Positions 53,513-61,686 of a stretch of 64,000 nt of DNA are shown here, piece by piece; position 1 is the first letter of the stretch, and every line of letters begins with the position of its first letter. The DNA is taken from assembly GCA_008330645.1 (NCBI GenBank), contig VLTN01000012.1, positions 372,001 through 436,000 on the forward strand. Reading direction: 5' to 3'. The notes beneath the pieces were generated by a model. The model was not told where the DNA came from. It made no database searches and saw only the letters and a program-made list of their open reading frames with translations. The stretch comes from Cafeteria roenbergensis. Its lineage: Eukaryota > Sar > Bigyra > Bicosoecida > Cafeteriaceae. Position numbers and translations under genes: made by a program.

Positions 53513-54074
53513 TCGGGGGGCACCGCTGCCTGCTGGTGCCCGGGCATTGCCGCATGTGCTGAGAGTGTTTGGCAGGGGCCAGGGCAGGCGGCAGCTCGCT
53601 ATGGCCCAGGGCGATGTGTGCATTACAGTCAGTCTTTGAACAGCGATAAGAAGGCACACTCAGTCGAGACGAAAGAGACGGTGGGCGGGCGGAAAGGCCT
53701 CGGCATCGCCGCGCGTTGCGCCCATGGGGCTCGGTTTGGGCGCGAACACAGCAACGCGAAAGATCAAGCAGAGGGCAAACCACGCCGGCAGCAACAAGCG
53801 CCACACCCGGGTTGAACGACGTCGATCGAGCAGCCGTCGGACCCAATGCGGGAGAGAGAGAAGAGCGGAGGATTCCGCGGGCCTCGGGTCAGAGAGAATT
53901 CAGCTGACCCGGAGCTGTGCGCAGCTCCTCCGCGAAGGGGTGGAGTCCGGCCCTCCCGAGCTCAGGTGCTCGTCGCTGGGGTGTTGCGATGTCGGACGGC
54001 GCGGCGCTGTGGCGGCCTGGCCGGCCCATGGGGAGACGCGCGCGTCGCGCAAAAAATGGCGCCTTCGGCGGCGC
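53513..54074. other. Intergenic, transition into accessory region
   Basis: 562 bp with visibly more A than upstream coding sequence (for example 53630-53800). No gene is supported. Confidence 0.45.
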
Positions 54075-54341
54075 TCATTCCGTCAGGTCCACGGTGGACG
54101 CCGACACGGCCGAAGCGCTGGAGCCCTTGCGCGACGGGCTGAAGGACGAGGTGCCGTAGTTGTCGAGAGGCGAGTCCATGAGCTCCTCGATGAGGGACAT
54201 GGAGGCGGGTGCGGGCGAAGCGGCGATGGCGTACGGGTCGTGCTTCTGGATGAAGGACCGAGCGGCCGCGGCCGCGATCACCGCGCGGGGCGCAGAGTGG
54301 ACGGCCGGCATTGCCGGGGCACGGGGGGACGTTGAGGCCAT
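54075..54341 (-). CDS. Small 88-residue protein ending in a VDLT motif
   Basis: ATG at 54341, stop at 54075. It is Ser/Ala/Pro-rich with an ordered-looking middle (ARSFIQKHDPYAIA; SLIEELMDSPLDNYGTSSF) and ends SASTVDLTE at the very C-terminus. VDLT plus an acid is a SUMO-interaction-like motif and echoes the DLTDD motif of the five paralogues further right. The rest does not align with them, so shared ancestry is uncertain. Same strand as the array. Confidence 0.45.
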   Translation of the reverse strand: MASTSPRAPAMPAVHSAPRAVIAAAAARSFIQKHDPYAIAASPAPASMSLIEELMDSPLDNYGTSSFSPSRKGSSASAVSASTVDLTE

Positions 54342-54860
54342 TGGTGCTCCTCTTGCGGGAACAGAAGTGCTTGTTCCAGGTGGCGTGCTGCTCTAGCCCG
54401 AGCGTCTGCCGCGTCGCGGGCGAATCAGCTGCGGTCACCTTCGAGTCACAGTCGCTCGCAGCGCACGAGCAAGGGAGACACCACAAAGTCGCCCGGCACA
54501 GCACGAAAACTGCCCCAGACCGAATGCCGTCTATCGCACAGCGTAGGCCGGGGCGCAGAAACGTGGCCTCTTCGCGGCAGAGGACGCCGGCACGGTCGGC
54601 GAGGCGGCGCGCTGGCGGAGTTGGTTGCAGCTGACGCAGGGTGGGGGTGGAGTTCTGACCAAAGCGACACCGGGCCAGGGCACACCCGTTCCGCGCGAGC
54701 CGGCGCCCGCCTGCGGCCCGCGCCAGTTTCGCACTTGCTGGCGATCGCTGCAGCCGTGGCAGCCGCGGGGGGGCGGCCGGCGCGGGCGGACCGAGGCCGC
54801 GTTGCGTTCCAGCGAGACGATGCGCTCGACGATGAGGCGCTGTCTGGCGTGTGCGACCGC

Positions 54861-55748
54861 ATGGCCTTGCTTGGCGGACACGCGTCTGGACCAGCCGCCG
54901 CCGCAGCCTTTGGCCTCGCGGCGCGGCCCTGGCTTGAGGCCCTAGCCGGCGGAGGCGTTGAGGTCAACCGCACCACTCGCCTGCGCCTGCGCGGCGGCGA
55001 GCTGCTGCTTGAGCCTTCAGGCCCTTGCCCCGGGGAGCATCCGTCTGTCTCGGGCCTTCCATTGCAGGAGACTGCCCCGGCAGGGGTCGGAGCTCCCGGT
55101 GCGTGGAGGAGCCTGACTGTGGCCGCCTCGGCTAGCGCGCTTCCCGGCTGCACGGACTTGCTGCTCGTCAGCCTCGCACAGGAGGGCAGCCTCGCAGGGG
55201 AGGACATGCCGGTGGCGTGCTTGTGCATCGAAGATGCCTCCGTGGCGTGCTTTGCAGCAGTCGCTGCGGTGGTGGGATCCGTGCGCTTCGCAGCAGCAGG
55301 CGCCGTCGCAACAAGCTCCGGCCGGGCTCCGACTGTCCAGCAAGCGCTCTCGGAGACTGGCAGTTCCCCCCGCGCGCGTGCCTCCGTGGCAGAAGGGCGG
55401 CCATGGCTGCAGATTGCGGGGCGGGCCATCCTTGGAGCCGTGTTGCAGCTGGCCGCAGCTGCCGCGGCAAGCAGCCCCAGCTTGGCAGCGTTCCTCCGCG
55501 GCTTTGTATCGGAGCACTTGCGGTTCGGAGGCGAGGGTGGGGGGCGGCGACCTGAGGGGCATGCCCCTAGGCTGGCACAGGGGGTGCCCGCGCCGCCGCG
55601 CGAACGGCCGCTCCGCTGGACCCGGGCGCACAAGGGCGCACCCAGCGCGCACGCTCGCGACAGCCATGCGCTCTGCAGCGCGGCGCGTCTGCTATTTGAT
55701 GCGACGGGCGTCGACTGCAAGGTCGTGTGTGGCCTGAGCGCTCGATGA
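54861..55748 (+). CDS. Ala/Leu-rich protein of about 295 residues, unrecognised (start uncertain)
   Basis: The frame is open from about 54621, the first in-frame ATG is at 54861 (MALLGGHASG) and the stop at 55746-55748. It contains ordered-looking stretches (LRLRGGELLLEPSG; ALPGCTDLLLVSLAQEG; PVACLCIEDASVACFAAVAA; GRAILGAVLQLAAAAAA). An overlapping antisense frame is also long but is low in hydrophobic order, so I prefer this strand. An upstream exon may be missing. This is the only plus-strand candidate in the accessory tract. Confidence 0.35.
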   Translation: MALLGGHASGPAAAAAFGLAARPWLEALAGGGVEVNRTTRLRLRGGELLLEPSGPCPGEHPSVSGLPLQETAPAGVGAPGAWRSLTVAASASALPGCTDLLLVSLAQEGSLAGEDMPVACLCIEDASVACFAAVAAVVGSVRFAAAGAVATSSGRAPTVQQALSETGSSPRARASVAEGRPWLQIAGRAILGAVLQLAAAAAASSPSLAAFLRGFVSEHLRFGGEGGGRRPEGHAPRLAQGVPAPPRERPLRWTRAHKGAPSAHARDSHALCSAARLLFDATGVDCKVVCGLSAR

Positions 55749-56189
55749 TGCAGCAGCTTCCTCCCGCAGCTTGATTCCCCGCGAAATGCACCCAGCCTTG
55801 GAAATGCAGCCATCGCGCGCAGGAGACATCGGGCTCCGAGGCAGCAATTGGGCGTGCGCTGCGTCCACAAGACTGCCCGCACCGCTGTGTCAGCGGGTGC
55901 CGCTGCGATCGCCCGCACCTGGGCGTAGTTTCACAAAATAGACAGCACCAGTCCGTCTCTGGAATCGCGTACACAAGTGCCCGTCGCTGAGTGCTATCGT
56001 GACAACCCGTGGCGGATGCCAGAAAAAGCAAACCGGCGAGCTGCCGTGAGACGCGACGCCTGCAGCCGGTTGACGTAGCAGCTCTCAGAGGCGCCAAGAA
56101 AAACGCGCTTGTGGCCCAGGCCGCGGGCACTGCGCCATCCCTGAGCGATGTGCTCGATTCCAAGCTTGCTGGGGGAGGCAGGGGCTGTG
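55749..56189. other. Spacer before the paralogue array
   Basis: About 440 bp with no supported gene, lower GC than the housekeeping regions. Confidence 0.4.
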
Positions 56190-56525
56190 TCATTGCCGCA
56201 AGGAGCATGTTGACAGTCCTCCAGATGGCGTCAACTCACAATCATCCGTGAGATCGCGGGCCTTGCACACGTTTTCGCTGGGCAGCCTGACCTTGGCCCA
56301 CGGCGCTCCGCCTACGAGCTCTTGAGGCGGTTTCGTGTGTACCGACCCGAATTTGCCAACGGAGGGCCTCATAATCCCTCCATGCACCGCAAAGCGTTTC
56401 GCTTGTCCTCCAAGCGCTCCAGGCTTGTCTGCCCTCGGAGTCAAGTCCAAAAGGTTCAGCTCGAACGCCCCAAGGGCCGGAGCAGGGGGCATGGCCAACC
56501 TTGGGGGCCTGCGAATCCCATCCAT
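56190..56525 (-). CDS. DLTD-family small paralogue, copy A
   Basis: ATG 56525 to stop 56190, 111 residues, intronless. It starts MDGIRRPPRLAMPP, followed by ALGAFELNLLD, and near the C-terminus has ARDLTDDCELTPSGGLST, ending CSLRQ. It lacks the hydrophobic residue directly before DLT that copies C, D and E have. The middle is Gly/Lys/Arg-containing and disordered. Closest to copies B and C by the M[DE]GI start and the GGLST ending. Confidence 0.6.
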   Translation of the reverse strand: MDGIRRPPRLAMPPAPALGAFELNLLDLTPRADKPGALGGQAKRFAVHGGIMRPSVGKFGSVHTKPPQELVGGAPWAKVRLPSENVCKARDLTDDCELTPSGGLSTCSLRQ

Positions 56526-56991
56526 TTGGGGTAGTCAGAAACCTCGCAATTTTCGGGAGGCCTTCCTGGCGTGGTCCGGCAGGCGCGGTGGAATAACGCG
56601 CAGAGCCTCGCGCTTGCTGGATGTGGCACCGACTGCCCAGCCGAGCCTGGCATGCTAACGCAGCGCAGCGCCACGACGCTTGGCAAGGCTTAGGCCGCTT
56701 TGAGCGCATCGCGCTTCGCGACAATTGGCGTGCGAGCCCACGTTTGCTGCCGCAGCTGTCCACTGCACTCCGAGCAGTCTTGGTAGCTGTGGAACACGCA
56801 AACCTGACTCGGCACACGCTCGCACATGCGCGCGCCAGTGCCGGCAGCTGCAGCTAACGGAGCCGTGCACCTCCAATCGTGCGGTGGCTGCAAGTAGCCC
56901 ACTGTCCGTGCGATCTTCGCGAGCTGCTTCGTGCAGCCAAGCGGCCGCGCATGCAGGCTGAAGTCTCGGCGAATCGCGGCCGTCGTGACAG
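56526..56991. other. Spacer between copies A and B
   Basis: No gene supported. Confidence 0.35.
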
Positions 56992-57495
56992 TCACGTGAT
57001 ACGGCAAACGGCGAAAAGCACGGGCTTCTTTTTTGGCAATACTGCCCGGAAGGCAATCCTTGCGACCAAGTGGCGCGGCTGAGCCGCAGTCTTGGGGGCT
57101 GGACGCGCGCAGCAAGCAAGCGTGCAGCTTCGGCCATCCGGGTCCGGGCGAGGGGTGTGCCATGCTTGCGACGAGCCCGTGGATAGCCCGCTCAAAGGAG
57201 TCGACTCGCCATCATCTGTGAGATCACAAATGCGCCGAGATCCGGCCGCGGGCAGCAGGCCCTCGGCCTGTGACACCGCAACCCAGCGCGAAAGCTGGCT
57301 CTTGTTGCGAAGGGCTTGGGAAGCGCCGTCAACCCGCTTCATACGCAGCCCAAGAGTTGCTGACCCACGTGACTCGGGACCGACGGCAGTCGGGGTGCTG
57401 GCGCAGTCTGCCCCTCCTCGCTGAGTCGTCTCGAACGTGCTGAGCGTTCGCGACGGTGGCATGACGAGTGCCGGGGGCCTGGATATGCCCTCCAT
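56992..57495 (-). CDS. DLTD-family small paralogue, copy B (extended C-terminus)
   Basis: ATG 57495 (MEGISRPPALVMPPSRTL, then STFETTQ) to stop 56992, 167 residues. The conserved ICDLTDDGESTPLSGLST is followed by about 60 residues without counterpart in the other copies. The position where A and C stop reads GSSQAW instead, so an ancestral stop was probably lost. The extension is Cys/Arg/Pro-rich and looks like read-through into flanking DNA. Confidence 0.55.
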   Translation of the reverse strand: MEGISRPPALVMPPSRTLSTFETTQRGGADCASTPTAVGPESRGSATLGLRMKRVDGASQALRNKSQLSRWVAVSQAEGLLPAAGSRRICDLTDDGESTPLSGLSTGSSQAWHTPRPDPDGRSCTLACCARPAPKTAAQPRHLVARIAFRAVLPKKKPVLFAVCRIT

Positions 57496-58669
57496 GGCTG
57501 GCGCCCGTGAGGTACAGTCGCAAAATCGGACGCCCGGCAAGTGGTGTCTCGGAGGGAGAAACGACGGGGCGGCTTGCCAAGCTGTCATTCAATCGCCTGT
57601 CGCACGGGTCTTGACGCGTGCCCTGTCAGCTGCCGCCACAAGCGTGCAGCGCCAGCAGCACTCGCGGACAAGTGGGCTCCCAGCAAGGTCGCATGTTGAG
57701 CCAATGCTCCTTGCCCAGTCGCGAGTGATGCAGACCAAGAGTAACTGGAGCCTTGACTTTCGGAATGAACATCGTTCGGCAGTGGGCGAAAGTTTGTCGT
57801 GGAGTCGGTTGGTTTTGGTGAACTGAGTAGCGAGCAAGCGTTCGCACCGCGTCGCAATGCACCCCTGAACCTGCTGTCCAGGGCCGCCGCTGGTCATGAA
57901 CGACGTGCGCACCCTTGCTAAAGCGCCAATCGAGCTATCCCAAGCGCGCCTTGTGCTGGCACAATGCCACGGCGACGTGGCACGTCTGCGCCTTGGGTAC
58001 GCCGCCGCGCCAATGGCAGGCTGCCGCGGTTTGGAGCGCGGGGCGGAGCCAGGGGGCGGAGATGGTCGCCTCTGGGCCGCAGCGTGCCGGCAGTTACGTG
58101 ACAAGCGCGGTGACACGCTCTTGGTGACGCCTGCAGGCCCCCACCAGGCGCCGTGCGAAGCTGAGTGCACCGCGAGCGTTTGGCGATCGCGTCTGGGCGG
58201 CTCCTGGCAGCGCGCTGAGCAAGCATGTGGTCTCCTGCGCATCCGATCACGAAACACAAGACGCATTTTTGCGGGTGCATCTATCATCACGCAACAAAGC
58301 ATTCGGTTGGCGTCTGAGCAGCGACGCCCACACTCGGAGCGCGGAGCGTCCAGCGCGACTGGCCTTCAACGAGGCAGCCCCCCGCCCCAGCAACCACTGA
58401 CGCTCGCCAGGCAAGGATGACTGAGCGAATCCCCTCAGAGGCGACTTCAGGCCGTGAGCAGGCCCTGGATGTGCAGGCGCTCTCCATACGTCGAGCGGCG
58501 CACGGCGCTTCCATCGTGATGGACTTGCGGGGGGACTTCGGGACGTGAGACGAAGTCCGCCTCGAGCCGGCGGAGACCTCGTCAGCATTCGTCCTTCTGT
58601 GTCCAAGTGTAGCCAGCTTGGGCCTTCGTTTCTTGGCACGAGGCTTCAGAGCGCCGCTGTTCGGCTGGG
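57496..58669. other. Largest spacer of the array (about 1.2 kb)
   Basis: I found no clear gene. It is large enough to contain a decayed copy, but the RPP and DLTD motifs are not detectable in any minus-strand frame. Confidence 0.4.
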
Positions 58670-59020
58670 TCATTCCTCTCGGTCCAGGACACTCGTGGAC
58701 AAGCCACCCAGGGGGGTCGCCTCGCCCTCATCCGTAAGATCAAGCGTCTGTCGCGAACTCCCCAGCGTGCTCAGCTCGCCTGGCGTCCGGGCCGCAGGCG
58801 TCGTGGCCGGGCCTACGCGTAAGGGCGGCGCTGGCCTTGCTCCGCGCCTCACAACCCACCCGCCCGATGCTGCGCCGCTGTCTTTCGAGCCGAACGATGT
58901 CGGCGTTCCTTGCAACGAGGCTGCGGCTGCTTCTGATGGCTGCTGCTGCCGGAGCTCGAACGTCCCAAAATCTCGCACCGGCGGCACAACCAGCGCCGGC
59001 GGCCTGCAGATGCCATCCAT
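58670..59020 (-). CDS. DLTD-family small paralogue, copy C
   Basis: ATG 59020 to stop 58670, 116 residues, intronless. N-motif: MDGICRPPALVVPPVRDFG, then TFEL. C-motif: TLDLTDEGEATPLGGLST, ending SVLDREE. Linker is Gln/Ser/Gly/Arg-rich. LDLTDE is a good SUMO-interaction-like sequence with downstream acids. Confidence 0.65.
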   Translation of the reverse strand: MDGICRPPALVVPPVRDFGTFELRQQQPSEAAAASLQGTPTSFGSKDSGAASGGWVVRRGARPAPPLRVGPATTPAARTPGELSTLGSSRQTLDLTDEGEATPLGGLSTSVLDREE

Positions 59021-59773
59021 TTATTGAGCTCAGGCGCCTCTTGGCCGGGCTTGCTGACGCGCAAGCGCGGTGTGATGCAGTGCGACGCGTTCCGGACGCA
59101 GAGCGCCGGCGCTTGTCGGTCTCGCGGGCCAAGCATCGAGAGGGGAGCGCAGTCAGTGGCCCGCGCATGGGCCCAGCAAGCTGCCTGCGCCCAGCAGGCA
59201 GCGCCAGATCTGCTCTGGGAAGGGCTGCCACGCAGTGTGCGGCGTAGGCTGTGTGGCAAGGCCTGCTGGCCGAAGGCGGGGGAGTCGGCGCGGCTGCAGG
59301 TTCCTTTGCTGGACAAATCACTCAGGCGTGCTCAGAATCATGTGCCAGGAAACGCGTGACCCTCAAACCAAAGTCTGATGGCTGCATGGTCAAGCACGGC
59401 CCGCACACAGCGGCGGCAAAGAAGCGCGAATAGGAGGCGGGGGAGTACCCCCCCCCCCCCCGCCGAGAAGTGCTGTGCCCAACGGGCGTCACCAGAGACC
59501 TCCACGCCGGGACCCCCACGCTGCAGATGCTCCACCAGACCTGCTCGCGAGCACCAAGCAGCGGGGCTCGTCCCCAGCGGTGGCGCCTCGAGTCCGGTGC
59601 CGCCCCAGTCGTGGAGGCGAGGGATTCGCCAGCCGTTGCGAGCAGCGCTCCAAGCGCTGCGAAGAATCTCGCGCCGTCGCGATGACATCGAAGCCCGCCA
59701 TTTGTGGCGCCGGAGGACTCCGGCGTGGGGCGGCGGCCGCCGAGGAGTCAGGACAGGTTGGCGAGTGCACGCG
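59021..59773. other. Spacer between copies C and D
   Basis: Contains a C14 run at 59448-59461. No gene supported. Confidence 0.4.
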
Positions 59774-60118
59774 CTAGCCAGTGTCGCCAGCTCGCTGGAA
59801 CGGCGACTCGGTTTGAGAGTCTGGGTCGTCGGTCAGGTCGACGGAGCGTGTGCCCGAGGAACCTGTGGACTTTACGGCCTGCTTCGAACTCACACGCAGG
59901 CCAGGCGAGGCCGCACTGGCGGGCCCCGACCGGAAGCCCACCACAGAAGCATTTGCTGGGAGAGAGCCTCCACTCGCCGGCGAGCGGGGAGCCAGGGCCT
60001 GCATGGCCGGCCTAGCGCGTTCGGGACTGGACCTTGGCGCAAGCTCGAAGTCCCCAAAGTCCTCTGGGGCCGGAATGGTCAGCGCCGGTGGTCTGGAGCT
60101 GCCGCACACTCGAGCCAT
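59774..60118 (-). CDS. DLTD-family small paralogue, copy D
   Basis: ATG 60118 to stop 59774, 114 residues. N-motif SSRPPALTIPAPEDFGDF, then ELAPR; middle SGPASAASPGLRVS; C-motif RSVDLTDDPDS. It pairs with copy E, and in the 14-residue segment PAPEDFGDFELAPR the two genes differ at 10 codons, all synonymously. Confidence 0.7.
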   Translation of the reverse strand: MARVCGSSRPPALTIPAPEDFGDFELAPRSSPERARPAMQALAPRSPASGGSLPANASVVGFRSGPASAASPGLRVSSKQAVKSTGSSGTRSVDLTDDPDSQTESPFQRAGDTG

Positions 60119-60935
60119 GGCGATCGTGAGCGCTCGGGGCACGGCCGGGGTTGCTGCGGGCCGCCGAGGCGAAAACAGATTGTGCGGTTGGAAGCAGCCA
60201 GAAGCTGCAACCTTGGGCGTTCGCGGGCTGCAGCCTGGCTCCGCTGCGGCCGGCGGTGCAGCTGTCGCTCCCACGAGGAGCAGGCGGGGACCCAACAGCA
60301 GCGGGTTCTACCCATTCAAGTCACGGGCGCCCGGCGGCTCCAGGGCGCGCAACCGCGAGCCTTTTGGCCAGCTACCGCTGCGGCGCTGAACCATCGCGAC
60401 GGCGTGCAAGCGGCGGCGGTCTGCATGTCTGCCCTGCGATGTGAAGCCGGCCCTCGCGAAATCTACTGCCCCGAGTGCGCCCATTTGCTTCGCGCAATCA
60501 CTGTCATACTTGCAAGCATCACGGCGGGCTCTGAAAACGCGAGGGCGTGCAAGCAGCAAGACCTGACAGCAGTAGCAAGCTCTGCGTTGGCCGCACACGG
60601 TCTTAGATTCTGACTAGAAACCGCGCAAAAAACTCACGGCAATGCACCCACAACAACAAGACGCACACAAACGATGGCGCGCTGCTCTTTGGCCGAGCGA
60701 GCGCGCCGCGGAACACACGGAGCTGGATCTGACAAGCATCGAGAAATTGAACCTCTGAGGGAGGGGCGCGAGCCTGCGCTCAAGCTGCCTTCCTCCTCAA
60801 ACGAAGCAGCAGGGGCTGCCAAGAACTTGATAGCGAAGAAAATATGAGCATGTAGGGCTGCCATTTCGGGGCCGCCTTTGCGGGAGCGGTAACGCCGCCA
60901 CAACTGCCGGGAGGCCAGCTCGACGGCAGCTGACT
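60119..60935. other. Spacer between copies D and E
   Basis: About 820 bp, A-rich around 60640-60850. No gene supported. Confidence 0.4.
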
Positions 60936-61364
60936 TCAACCACGAGGAATTTCTTTCAAATCCCTGGGGTGCCCGCCCAGTTCGCAGCAAGCCTTGTCAT
61001 CCTTCTCGGTAGCACGACACCACCGTGAGAGCGAGGCTAGCGGCGATTCCGGGTCGTCGGTCAGGTCCAGTGAGCGGCTGTTCCCCGAGCTGGCCGAAGG
61101 CACCGTTCGTGCAGTGCTCGCCAGGCTTGCGGCAACCTGGAGCCCCGGCGACGCCGCGCTTCCAGGCCCAGAGCGGCATCCAATCACGGCGACCTTGGCA
61201 GGTCGCACGCTGCTCGCGTCTGGGGAGCGAGGCGTGGAAGCCTTCGCAGCAGGGCACGCGTCCTGGCGAGGCGCTCGAGGAGCCAGCTCGAAATCGCCGA
61301 AGTCCTCCGGAGCAGGAATCACCAGCCCTGGCGGCCGGAGGGAGTCGGCAGCCCGAGGGAGCAT
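60936..61364 (-). CDS. DLTD-family small paralogue, copy E
   Basis: ATG 61364 (MLPRAADSLRPPGL) to stop 60936, 142 residues. N-motif LRPPGLVIPAPEDFGDFE; middle RSGPGSAASPGLQVA; C-motif RSLDLTDDPESPLASLS. About 30 further residues (RWCRATEKDDKACCEL...) follow, which may be read-through because copy D stops earlier. Confidence 0.7.
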   Translation of the reverse strand: MLPRAADSLRPPGLVIPAPEDFGDFELAPRAPRQDACPAAKASTPRSPDASSVRPAKVAVIGCRSGPGSAASPGLQVAASLASTARTVPSASSGNSRSLDLTDDPESPLASLSRWCRATEKDDKACCELGGHPRDLKEIPRG

Positions 61365-61686
61365 TGCGGCTTGCTGCGCCAATCGCGGGGTGGCTTGTGA
61401 TCAGACGATCCTTGTGGTGTGGGGTGAGCGCAGCGGCTTCGGCCGACTGCTCGAGCGCGGCAGAGCCTGGGCATCAAGACGGACGAGCTGTCCGCAGAGC
61501 CGCGGAGCTCGTGGGCTGCGGCCGGCCGGGCTTTGGCTGGCCTGTCGGGCCAACGCGCAGGCCAGCGGCGGCTCATCTCGTGGTTGCGTCTCAGAGCTCG
61601 AATGCCGAGGGAGTGAGCGAGTGAGTGAGTGAGAAAAGTCTGGTTCGGTGGCGTGGCAAGTGCGCATTCAAATCGATGCACGCGCC
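61365..61686. other. Spacer between array and DENN gene
   Basis: Holds a short GAGT repeat near 61611-61630. Otherwise nothing recognised. Confidence 0.4.

Noticed and set aside
54446-55918. Minus-strand 490-codon frame opposite the candidate gene at 54.9-55.7 kb
   Set aside because: Ser/Arg/Pro/Ala-rich composition without ordered blocks; the plus frame has better hydrophobic patterning. Neither is certain.
57496-58669. Sixth DLTD-family copy between B and C
   Set aside because: I looked for RPP and DLTD on both strands and found neither. A minus-strand frame around 58.3-58.6 kb has no resemblance.
53962-61686. Integrated virus or transposon
   Set aside because: No capsid, polymerase, integrase, reverse transcriptase, transposase or terminal repeats were recognised. 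The tract holds only small host-like frames.
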